Source: Perognathus longimembris pacificus (taxonomy: Eukaryota; Chordata; Mammalia; Rodentia; Heteromyidae). Taken from it: a stretch of 64,000 nucleotides of DNA. Shown in pieces: positions 46,712 to 56,616 of this stretch (position 1 is its first letter; every line of letters begins with the position of its first letter). A model generated the notes under the pieces. The model saw nothing but the letters and a program-made list of their open reading frames with translations. It was not told where the DNA came from and searched no databases. The DNA is taken from assembly GCF_023159225.1 (NCBI RefSeq), contig NC_063168.1, positions 47,761,062 to 47,825,061 of the forward strand, in the 5' to 3' direction. The translations under genes and the position numbers were made by a program.

Positions 46712-46991
46712 TGTTGTGCCAAGTCGCAAGACCACCCCCAAGAAGACCACCGAGATTCAGACACTCCAAAATGCAAAAGCAAGGCAAGGCTTTATTTAAC
46801 GAGCTGCCAACTCGGGCCTCGTCCTACCCACCGACACAGCGGAGGTTAGGAGGAAGCCCCAAGCTGTGATTACACAGGGCTTATAAAGGCAAAGAACAAG
46901 GTTACAACAATCAGGTGTTCAAGCAAGCAAGATTAGGACACAGGTACAAATAAAATGGGGTTCACGTGGTGGGCCTGATTTAAGGGCCACA
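46712..46991 (-). repeat. ERV 3' LTR
   Basis: About 280 bp. It has the same TATA-like box (46880-46888) and AATAAA (46791-46796). It lacks 24 bp of U3 present in the other copy, and its U3 start is diverged, so the inner edge is approximate. Confidence 0.85.
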
Positions 46992-47489
46992 ACCTTGGTT
47001 CTGAGCTATCTCCTTAACCTCCCTCCAGTGAGCTAGGATCAAGTCTAGGGGGCTAGATGGAGGTCCTCAAGATAGAATGTTACCCATAGCTCTGATCAGA
47101 TGTTCAGTCCAAAAGGCTACAAAAAACAAAACAATTAATACAAAAGGAGGAAAACACACAGGCCTGAGAACAAGAAAAGCTACGAGTTGAAGATCTCCCA
47201 AGCTGGCCCACAACCTCCTCGGTCGGCCCACAACAACTCGGGAATGGACCCGAGTTGGCCCACAACTTCCTGCAAGGGTGCAGAAGGAGCAGACCCAAGT
47301 ACAAGGTGGGCGGGTTGAGTCTCGTTTAGGAGGCCCTCCTGGTCAGTTCCAGCCAAAAACCAAACTGACTCGCGCCCTACAAGTATAAGCAAAAAGCAAA
47401 ACAGACAAACAGACAAATTACAGGACAAGACAAATGAACAGCGCTGTTTTCTTACCTTCGGAGTCTGGGATCTTGGGGTCTCTGGGGCT
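46992..47489 (-). other. ERV internal remnant (leader only)
   Basis: Short non-coding interior with a splice-donor-like GGTAAGAAAAC just after the primer-binding site, and three copies of TGGCCCACAAC (plus strand) between 47212 and 47265. Frames across it are not retroviral proteins. Confidence 0.7.
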
Positions 47490-47507
47490 ACCCCGGACGA
47501 GCCCCCA
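47490..47507 (-). other. Retroviral primer-binding site, tRNA-Pro type
   Basis: The minus strand reads TGGGGGCTCGTCCGGGGT, one base different from the standard tRNA-Pro site as I recall it. It lies two bases inside the 5' LTR, as in gammaretroviruses. Confidence 0.85.
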
Positions 47508-47509
47508 AA

Positions 47510-47821
47510 TATTGTGCCAAGTCGCAAGACCACCCCCAAGAAGACCACCGAGATTCAGACACTCCAAAATGCAAAAGCAAGGCAAGGCTTTATTTAACGA
47601 GCTGCCAACTCGGGCCTCGTCCTACCCACCGACACAGCGGAGGTTAGGAGGAAGCCCCGAGCTGTGATTAAACAGGGCTTATAAAGGCAAAGAACAAGGT
47701 TACAACAATCAGGTGTTCAAGCAAGCAAGATTAGGACACAGGTACAAATCTGATTGGCTCAGGGTTTAATTCTAAAATGGGGTTCACGTGGTGGGGCCTG
47801 ACTTCAAAGTCTGGCACCTCA
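47510..47821 (-). repeat. ERV 5' LTR
   Basis: 312 bp. On the minus strand it has a TATA-like box at 47679-47687 and AATAAA at 47589-47594, giving U3-R-U5 order. The inner edge reads TA instead of CA. Confidence 0.88.
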
Positions 47822-47826
47822 GATAC

Positions 47827-48050
47827 AACTGCCTCTTAGCAAACACTCTGGGGCACTTAGTCTCTGGGCTTTCTCTTGATACTTCTTACCAACTACCACG
47901 TGGTTGCATTGTAAAGCCTGGTGGCTCTTGTATTAACTATTCTGTTTGCTGAGTCTCACAGTACTCATCATTCACATTCACATCCCTTGCATAGCTCCTC
48001 AGCACGATGCTAGGCAAACAGCAGGGTTTCATAAATACTTGGTAAACCAA
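47827..48050 (+). mobile_element. L2 fossil, right part, split by ERV
   Basis: Continues the L2 copy: CACATCCCTTGCATAGCTCC, then GATGCTAGGCAAACAGCAGG and TTCATAAATACTTGG at the end. Confidence 0.65.
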
Positions 48051-48194
48051 GAGAGAGTCCAAATCCTTGAATGTCTCCTATACTACCAAAGGTATAAATT
48101 CAAAAGATTCAGAAAACAAGTATCAACAGCTCCAGGCTATATTTTGTACCATCCCTCATGTTTCCACCTGTGGGTATGGTACATCTCCACAACT

Positions 48195-48224
48195 GCATTA
48201 GCAATTCCTGCATTAGCAATTCCT
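48195..48224. repeat. 15-bp tandem duplication
   Basis: GCATTAGCAATTCCT is repeated twice head to tail. Confidence 0.95.
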
Positions 48225-48564
48225 GCGGGCAGTCTACCTCAGGTGTGGGTCCTCGGCAGAGAAGGTAGCTTATATATGCTGATTCTACACTTGGTGGCCT
48301 TAGGCAAAAACTTATTAGTTGTAGGCTCCTGTCCTGAGGGTCTTAACACCGTGTAGGGGATGTAGCAATCGAATCTATCACTATAATCGACGTTTCCCAT
48401 GCACTCCTACAGGCTGGTGAACCAGGTGTGGCTGAACACAGCTTTTTGTCTTTTATACTTTACCAAGAGCAGGTGAGGATTTTCTGGGACCCAAGTATCC
48501 TTTCCAAGTCTTTCAGGTCACCAAATTAAGCCCACTTACTCGGGGCAATTTCCCTGAGATAAGA

Positions 48565-48668
48565 AAAGCAGACAAAGTGGAGCTGTTGCTCACATAGTAG
48601 AGCGCTAACAAAAAGAACTCTGGGACAGCACTCAGGCCCAGAGTTCAAGTCCCAGGACCTCCTGACTC
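48565..48668 (+). mobile_element. Geo monomer SINE
   Basis: GTGGAGCTGTTGCTCACATA, GGGACAGCACTCAGGCC and AGAGTTCAAGTCCCAGGACC form a Geo unit without a clear left half. Confidence 0.75.
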
Positions 48669-49069
48669 CCCCCCGCCCAAAAAAAAGAAAAGCAGAAGCT
48701 TGTACAGATGTGGGCATGGATGTTAGAGTTAAAACTAACGTTCTTCTTGGCAATGCAGCCATCGTTCTCTCTCTTATGACTCAGTGGGGGCTGTCCATAA
48801 TTAGTGTCCTCGTCATCTGGGTAGGCGGTCCTGAGGGCAGTGCAGGGCCTGCCACGGGTATTCAGGACATGGGGGTGGGGAGAGGAGACACAACAGGCCT
48901 GAATATGTGCAGAAATCCTCAAAGTCCAGGACAAGAAAATAGGATCCTTTTGGCCTGTCATTATTTCTCCAGGGAGAATGCTTGGGGAGAACCTTCCATA
49001 TCCTGTGTTCATCATAGCCAGGAGCCTGCAGTTTTTCTGTATGGTACCAAGCACAAACCATGGACACTC

Positions 49070-49160
49070 CAGTGATGCACTTCTTATTTACAGGTGAAAA
49101 ACTGAGGCTTTCAGAGCACCAATGCAGTCAAAGGCAGAGCCCAAGAAACCTTATCTCTGC
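49070..49160 (+). mobile_element. MIR fossil
   Basis: TTACAGGTGAAAAACTGAGG is a MIR core, with a short flank. Confidence 0.55.
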
Positions 49161-49394
49161 AACAGGAATTAGGATCTCTGAGATGACAGAGCCCTGTTAG
49201 AGCTAGGATGGACTCCCTGGCTTTCCCTATCTTGAGGAAAATGGGGGCAAAATGAGAGGTGCTAGGGTCTATTTGTGCTAAGCCGGCCCTGGCACTCAAC
49301 CTTCCATCAGCCAGGCCAGCATCCCTTAGGATAAGTGTCTCATATATGAACATGACAAGCTGGACATCAACAGGAAAGCACTCAACAGATGAGC

Positions 49395-49655
49395 ACCTCC
49401 TGAGCACTCTGCACTGCCAGGAGTTTATATATGTGAATATTTTCCAGCAGCTTACAGGTAGCAGTCCTGGTGTTTTGTTTTGGGTTTTTTCCCTCCTTAC
49501 AGGGTCTTATTATGTAGTGCAGACTGACCTCGAACTCATGACTTCATGCTTCAGTCCCCCAAGTGCTGTAATATAGCACCATGCCTGCTTAGTTCTACCT
49601 TTTTACAGGTAAAGACACTCAGGGACCAGGTTGTTAGTAAGCATAGACTTGGGTT
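49395..49655 (+). mobile_element. MIR fossil split by B1
   Basis: Left arm GAGCACCTCCTGAGCACTC and right arm TTTTTACAGGTAAAGACACTC lie on the two sides of the B1 copy. Confidence 0.6.
49472..49595 (-). mobile_element. B1 SINE
   Basis: CTGACCTCGAACTCATGAC, CAAGTGCTGTAATATAGCAC and CATGCCTGCTTAG are reversed B1. No Geo half is present. Confidence 0.75.
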
Positions 49656-51330
49656 TTGTACACAGACAGTTCTCTTTCTAGCCATCACAGTTTACCTTCC
49701 AGAAGGCAGAAGGCAGATTAGAGCTTAAGTTTTCTGCCATTAAAGGCCAAGTCACAATGGGGTCATTCTGTGAACATAAAGCATTTGGCTACAGGATGGC
49801 TTTTGCTCGGGATTTGTTTGCAATGAATCAATCACCTAGCATTCAGGATGTACCATTGTAATCCCTCATGTTGTCTGGTGAGCCACTTGTGGTACTTTCA
49901 GTCTTTGGGCCATAAAATCATAAGCTCAAGAGATATACACAAAGATCACGAAAACTAGTGATAATTATAATGTAGTAAAACCTTGACTATGATCTTGGTC
50001 TTGGACCATGATTTCCACAACTTGTCTGCTCAGTGGAGGCGGCCCTTTCAACATAGATCTGTGAACCCTAGTGCTTAGGATAGAGTTCAGCTCTGTGTGA
50101 ACCCTTACAGCCCACCAGGATAAGATGTGGGACTTGTGGCTCTGTATGGCCAAGTCTATGTGACCCTTCTGTGGTTGAACTGGGTGGAGTCACAAACGCT
50201 GTCCCCTCAGACCTCCCACAGGGATGAAATTCCAGCTGGTATTTTCAGTCAGTCCATGTGCTTTCCACAGCTCAGATTTCCCCTCTAATGGTGGCTCTCT
50301 TGTACTTTTATGTTAGATACTTGGGTATGGATCATCCCATGAAGGGCCTAAGGAGGCCTCTGCTACTCCTATTACTGATGCTGGGGGGAAGGGAGAGGTG
50401 TCCTACTTCACAGCTCCTGTTCCTCATAGACAAGGAATATCACCTGCTTCAGGGCCCCACTCTGTCTGTCTCAGGACTCAGGGTGAGTACTGGCTGTCAG
50501 TGCGATGGCTGCTGTCTTAGTTCAGGGAGGGCTACTATGTGGAGCCGTACTTCAGACAGGAAGAGCATGGTTCAGGGTTTAAGAGAGGGTATGGCAGAGC
50601 TGTGAGAGATTCCAGTCCAATCTGCAGTTAGATCTATTCATAGCTTGGACAGTTTTCTATTGTAAATCACGCGAATGATTCACAATAGATCCTAAGTAAA
50701 TCATGCAAATCTGCTGCAAAATGGAGTATTTGCTACAAATAGGTTTTGAAGGGGTGTTGGTGATGAGTGAAGTACTGTTTGTGCAGTGTGAGATCCGGGA
50801 GTCCTTGAAAGCATTGTATTTATGTATGAGACATTTTCATAGAGGCCTTTGCATCCAACAATCTCCATGTGCTCCCCGAGAATCTTGGTCTTGCAAATGA
50901 TTGCAAGAATCACCCAAAGCTAACAAAGGGGATGAAGAGGCCCAGAAGAGGCTCTACCTACTCTGACCCTCAACTTGAGCAGCTTCCTGAACTGTGGCAG
51001 CAGCCAACAGTAGCTTGGCACATGCCCCACCCTTATCTTCATACCTACTACCCACGGCTCAGGGGGAACTAAGGTGGCCAATTTAATTGAATTGATTGCC
51101 ATTGAAAAGCTGAGGCTATTCCTCTGAAAGGCCTATTTAAAGTTTCTAAGCTATATAGAGATAACAAAATAAAAAGCAATAGTGTAAGGCACAGGATGAT
51201 TATAAAATTGCTCTGGGAACCTTCAATGTGAAAAAGATACAAAAGAAAGATTGAAAGGCATTAGTCTATGAGTCTACTGAGTCAGAAGCCTAGAGTCTTT
51301 TATAAAAAGATTTTTAGAAACAAAACTTTA

Positions 51331-51395
51331 GCGTGTGCGCGCGCACACACACACACTCACAATCTTTCTCACACACACATACACACATGCACATT
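51331..51395. repeat. (GC)n-(CA)n low-complexity region
   Basis: GTGTGCGCGCGCACACACAC with further CA-rich DNA. It is potentially Z-forming. Confidence 0.85.
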
Positions 51396-52242
51396 GCAGT
51401 CATCTCAGATAAATGTAGAGTTACTATCTTAGATTACATTAATATTGTTAACCTATTTTAAATTCCTGTGGCACAGCAAGAGTCTTATATACTTACAAGA
51501 TTTTTTTTTAATGCATGAGCTTTAAACTCGTTTCCTTACTTTAAATAGATGTATATTAACTCTCCGTTTAGGCTGCAGGACCTCCTAGCTTAGTATAACA
51601 GCCCAACAAAATAAGAGTGGATACAAACTCTGTAATTTACTCACAGGCATAAATGGATATATAAATGTAAAAATGTGCACAATATTTTATGCCATGCTTG
51701 GCTTCATTGTGACCTAATGTTTATAATATGTAAATAATGGCTTCCTTTTAAAGCAAAGAACTTTTAATATACAGATTCATCTGAAAGTCCCTTTTCTTTA
51801 CTATGAACAGGAATAAAAAGAAGAAAGTATTCTTTTGCAGTAAATAAATACCCAATGACAAAGGTTACCATTGAAGGGATTAAAAATGCCAGAAGTCAAC
51901 AGAAAACTTTCAATATCATACTTCTACTTTAATATGAAGATATTGTTATCAAAGGAAAAGACTCAAGAAATTCTTTGATAAAAATAATCTCACACTATCT
52001 TTGAAGCAGTTTCATTTATTTTACTACCCACTGTGTTTCTTATCAGAAGGCCAAGGGTAAGAAGTTTTTTAGTTATGATTAGGAAAGAATCTGATAGATC
52101 AGAAGACCCAATTGAAGTTGGACATAATAAGTATTAAAGTATTATATGACATTAATCCTGCCATTCCATTACTCTCTCCATCTTTGTGCACAGACTAATT
52201 ATTCTGTAGCCAGTATTCAGGAGAAAATAGAGACATACTTAC

Positions 52243-52306
52243 TGTGGACTGGAGTAATCTCTTTACTGCATCAACAAGACTGGCTCTGTACTGGTCCAGA
52301 AACAGG
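52243..52306 (-). CDS. CAMKMT: CAMKMT coding exon, third from last
   Basis: This 64-nt minus-strand exon completes the Cys codon split by the previous intron and adds 21 codons, beginning LFLDQYRASLVDA and ending KRLLQST. The acceptor is a TC-rich tract ending in GTCAG and the donor is GTAAGTATG. The peptide continues the ADC-LFLDQY motif of the methyltransferase fold and runs into the helix after it. The last two residues read Ser-Thr, where I recall Pro-Arg in human, so the exon edge seems to vary between lineages. The intron toward the previous exon is 8,432 bp and the one toward the next is 11,198 bp. The phase agrees on both sides, which excludes a processed pseudogene. Confidence 0.95.
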
Positions 52307-52989
52307 CTGACATTGAGAAGAAAGAAGAATCCAGATTAAACTGTGCCTACAAGTTTAATGATTCTAACACATACAAAATGAATTACACACATTCACTAAA
52401 CACTGAAAAAGGGGGATTATTTCCTTCCACTGAAGTGTCTCACTGGTGAAAGACAATTAATAAAGATATTATATCTGTGTTATCCAGCTAAGTCTAAGCC
52501 CTGCTATGGGCCAGAATTCACACACAACTGGACCATGGGTTCATGTTTACCCAACAATTTCTAAGCTGCTCTTTGTGTCATGGAGATGAAACACTCTACT
52601 GCCTTCATTAGAGCCCAGTCTCCCCTGGAGTTGGTCCCCCTACCCACCTGGGGTCCTGTGAGGCTGCCCTCTGAAAAGAAAGCACCAACCCACACCTAGA
52701 AACCCTCTTAGAAAGGTGTCAGCCAATTGTGTGTGTGTGTGTGTTTCAGTCACTAGTAAAAGCACTAAGCTAAGACTAAACCAATGACCGAGGAGTGAAC
52801 AGCTCCTGCACTATGGCATAAGGTTTTCTCTTTTGAACTTCATGTTGATTCTTTTTCATTCACTGTCACTTCTCATTGTTCTCTAGTCTCTTGGTCATTT
52901 CTGGTCCTCTGTCATCCCAGTGGTTGGCTCACTGTTCTTGTCTTTGGGTTACTTGGCAGGTGATGACAAGTCAGCTAACTTAGACACCT

Positions 52990-53260
52990 CCAGTGTTATG
53001 GTTTTCACATGTCCCTCTCCAAATTCACATGATGGAAACTTACTTCACCATGGCAAGTGTTGGAAAGGTGGGAGTTTGACCCCCATTTTGTCCTTCTGCC
53101 TCCTCTCATGTGAGGCATAGGGATCCTTCAACCTTCAGGGCACAATCTTGGAAGAAAAGTCCAGGCTCTTGCCAGACACCACATGTGCTGTTGTTTACAA
53201 ATTATTCAGTTTGTACATTCTGTTATAATGGCATACCATGGACTAAGACACTGGAGACAT
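52990..53260 (+). mobile_element. MaLR-type LTR fossil
   Basis: TGTTATGGTTTTCACATGTCC at the start and CAGTTTGTACATTCTGTTA, then GGACTAAGACACT near the end, fit the MLT/MST/THE1 LTR layout. The copy is old. Confidence 0.55.
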
Positions 53261-53449
53261 TTATGGGAGATTTCCAGGGGATGGAGCTGAGCATGGAGGG
53301 GTGAGAGTACTTAATGCTGAAGACACAGAGTGAAGAGCTGCCTTCCCAGCACCACGTGACTCTTACAGCATCTGGAGAGCAGCTTACAGCACTGCTAGCA
53401 AGAGGAAGTGAAGCTGCCAGTGTGCCAACAATATCTATTGTTGCAGGCC

Positions 53450-53681
53450 ACTTTTTTCTTTTCTTTGAGAGTCCTGGAGCTTAACTCCCGGCCTGGGTGT
53501 TGTTCCTGAGCTGCTTTTGCTCAAGGCTAGTGCTCTACAACTTGAGCCACAGCAATACTTCCTACTTTTTCTGAGTAGTTGATTGGAGATAAGAGTTTCA
53601 AGGACTTTCCTGCCAGTGATCCTCAGATCTCAGCCTCCTGAGTAGCTCAGATTACAGGTATGAGCCACTGGCCCTTGGTGG
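53450..53681 (-). mobile_element. B1-like + Geo dimeric SINE
   Basis: GAGTCCTGGAGCTTAACTCC (Geo end) and CAGCCTCCTGAGTAGCTCAG (B1-like end), reversed. Confidence 0.87.
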
Positions 53682-53959
53682 GACCACTATTTCCTGAACC
53701 CTAAATTGGGATCTATGACCTGATGAACTCTAGAGTAGCCCAGTCTTTGAGAATCCTGGAATGGCCAGGACATCTGTTGCCAGTCATGGAATTTTCCCAC
53801 TGTATGTACAGCATTGAAAGTCAGTAAAGAGCTAAGCAAGAAAAGGGCTCTAGTTACACTATCAGAGGGAAATGAGTCAGACATAAGTACACATAAATTA
53901 AATGCAAATGCCCAGAGGCACACATTTTTTTTTTAACAGTATTTAATATCTACTGTGCT

Positions 53960-54140
53960 GAATACTAGGTGCTGGCAACCTCTATTGAGTTTTTCATGGA
54001 TTAACTCATTGAATCCTCACATTGATTCCTATGAGGTAGTTGTTGTTACTATTACTGTTGTCCACATTTTACAGCAAAGGAAACTGAGGCACAGTGAAGT
54101 TTAGCATCATATAGCTGCTAATGGTGAGGCTAGGACACCC
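53960..54140 (+). mobile_element. MIR fossil SINE
   Basis: GAATCCTCACATTGATTCC, TTTTACAGCAAAGGAAACTG and AGGCACAGTGAAGTTTAGC are in MIR order. Confidence 0.8.
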
Positions 54141-55004
54141 CTACCTGGTGGCAGGGCAGTGCCCTGGGCCGGTTTCATACCACCTCCCCTGTCTAGTTCC
54201 ATCTGCTCCTAAGATGATGGGGATGAGCAGAAGAGGGGATAGGGCAGGATACAGGTCCTGAGATTTTTGTAGTTAGGCAAGGGTGGCGAGAAAGCCATCC
54301 CTGGCTACTTAGTCCACAGTGACCTCTTCCTTTTCTAAGCTTTGTGCCAGAAGCAGAGCATTTGGGAATTTCCCCCAGGATCATCCTCCTCTCACTCAGG
54401 CTCTCAACATCCTGAAGGTAGAGAGCATCCCCTGTGCACCTCAGTGTGAAGGCTGATGGACTCCTGGGAACAAGCAGCCATGTGTGGAGGGGCCAGTGAA
54501 ATAACTGTGGTTGGCTGCCAAGTGCAGGAGACACACAGCTTCAGCTTTAGGGCCCTGGCTTCTATGCTGTGGTTTTGCAAGTAGAAGGACTATTCTATTT
54601 CATAAAACTGGACAACAATGTCTTTTAAGCAACAGGGACAGTGAATCTACTTTTGAAAAGCATCTTAACACAAGTCTAAAGGAACTGCTTTGGCAAACAA
54701 TGTTTGAACCCTTAAATATCTTGGATTTCCCCTACTACAGTGAGTAACACCTTAACTCCAACAACAACACTTGCTTTTAGGGGCCTAAGTGAGGCCTCTT
54801 GTCAGTATGAATGCTAGAGATGAGTCTTGTCTGTCTGGCCTTCCGGCTCCTCATGTAGCATCCCAACAGAATAACTTCTGCTTCAGGGCCTGGTCTCATT
54901 CTTCGTGGTTAACTATAAGTTGCTGCTGTCCTCCTTCGGTGTGGGGCAAGGGAGGGGGGAGCTGAGTGTGGAGCCACATTTCAGCAAGTGGGGACTATGG
55001 TTCA

Positions 55005-55115
55005 ATGAAATAGTGCTCTGGCTTCAATCTTTTCTCCTATGTGACCTTAGGCAAGCCATTTTTTGTGAAGCCTTAGTTTCTCCATCATTAAAGGCCCACC
55101 TATATGGCTGTGGTT
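55005..55115 (+). mobile_element. MIR fossil
   Basis: TGTGACCTTAGGCAAGCCA followed by CCTTAGTTTCTCCATCATTA is MIR-like. Confidence 0.65.
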
Positions 55116-55739
55116 GGCATCAACTTAATACTATATATTAGTTCCAAAGACTTGTCGCATACCTGCAAAACATGGGAAAGTATTTTAGGCATTGGGACTA
55201 AGCAGTGAGTGGAGAAAACCCCTCTCCTCAAAGAGCTTCCATGCGCATTCACTTGTGCTTCAGTGCAGGGCCCACAAAGGGGGCCCACAGGGTCTCCTCA
55301 CCACCTGATGGGCAGTTTATCACCTCCCTCAAAACAGAGGGAGTTCACACAGGGCCTTGGTTTCAGTGGCCCCAACTGGGTTCCACACATCCTTTCTCAG
55401 TGCTGTTGGGGCTGAATCAACATTTAGGTAGGATGTTTTACCAGACAGTTTCCCTTCTGATTTGATGATTCTTTAATTTGAGATAGAGAAATGGGGACAG
55501 CAATTTATGAGGTTTTCAAGAAGTCAGTACCCGGTGTCTTTGGACACTGTAAACCAGTGAAAGGCTCTTCTTCTATGAAGGGGGTACTGGGAGCAACAGA
55601 AAACGCATCCTCTTCAAATGAGCTAGTAACCATCCCTACACAGGAGAATCCTATCGCTTCCCACCCAGCAGCAAAGATAAGCTGGGAAAACATTCACATC
55701 CTTCATAGAGCTATATGCTTAATTCCCAGAGTATGGAAT

Positions 55740-55885
55740 GCATCTAATCCAAACATTTCAAAAATTCACTATTAGGTCATTTTAATCAGCGATTAATTAT
55801 CATTAAGGATTGCTGAGGAAGGAGTTAATTAAAAAGTGATCTCTTTAGAGCACTGTCTTATACTTTAGAGAGGTAATGATAGCTT
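55740..55885. promoter_or_regulatory. Homeodomain-motif cluster in intron
   Basis: TAATCC (55745-55750), GATTAATTATCATTA (from 55791) and TTAATTAA (55825-55832) are packed in about 100 bp of repeat-free intron. An enhancer is possible. Confidence 0.4.
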
Positions 55886-56583
55886 TAGTTTTAATAATTG
55901 AACATACTGTTTTAGTTTTCTGGAGAAGACTATCAGTCTGAGGAAATATCTCTATTGGTCACTCAGGTCTATAGAATACCTGACTGACTGGAATACATAG
56001 TCGCTAACAAAAGGTCCACTCAGTTTATACCACTCTTGGTTTATATCCTAAGAGCTGGTAAGATTGTTAGAAAAAGATGAACAGCATATTTACAGCTGGG
56101 CTTGAAGTATGCCTTTACAAAGTACTCTATTTAATTTTGGTAATAGCGACAAAGAAGTTAACATAATAGCAAACTGGAAAATGTAGCTTACCAACCAGCA
56201 CACATTCTAGACACAGTTATTTCAAAGATAAATGGCATCTACATTCCAACTCAAATCTCCCAAAGTAATTCTTATAGTTCTCTAAAAGATTTTTATTCCA
56301 AGCTAGTTCACTTTTCTACTTAGCTCTGATGCAGAATTTATAATGCTTTGTAGAGTACGTCATATGAGCAATTTCAGTGTGCTTTAGTGGGAGTGATATG
56401 TAATCTCCTGAAAATTCACCCCTCAAATAAGTCCTAATGGCTCAGAGAACAGTAGTAGCTTAAGTGGATCTATTTAAAAAGGCTGAGTGGGTCAGCGATG
56501 GGGATGGAGATATCATTTCAACTCTCCCTTCAGTTACTGATCAAAATACATTGACAGTCCAGTTTGGCCATTAAACACACACA

Positions 56584-56616
56584 ATCTCTCTCTCTCTCTT
56601 TCTCTCTCTCTCTTCT
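56584..56616. repeat. (TC)n microsatellite
   Basis: CT units with one TTTC break. Confidence 0.95.

Larger units (their letters stand above)
46712..47821 (-). mobile_element. Young, internally deleted ERV (two LTRs, Pro-type PBS)
   Basis: Minus-strand class I (gammaretrovirus-like) endogenous retrovirus. Two LTR copies flank only about 520 bp of internal DNA. The 5-bp target duplication GATAC lies at 46707-46711 and 47822-47826. A primer-binding site resembling tRNA-Pro follows the 5' LTR by two bases. No gag, pol or env is present, so it has no coding capacity and must have been moved by proteins from another element. The LTRs differ by about three substitutions in 245 compared bases plus one 24-bp indel, which indicates a recent insertion. 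Ends TG...CA are intact at the outer edges. Confidence 0.9.
41045..52242 (-). other. CAMKMT: CAMKMT intron (11.2 kb)
   Basis: The intron lies between two verified coding exons. Four Geo-bearing SINEs and one lone Geo monomer, L2 and MIR fossils, a B1 and an ERV are listed separately. The unique stretches 41720-42480, 43780-44590, 49740-51300 and 51420-52240 show no recognisable gene. Confidence 0.8.

Noticed and set aside
47180..47548. 122-codon minus-strand frame in the ERV
   Set aside because: It covers LTR edge, primer-binding site and leader; it is not a retroviral gene product.
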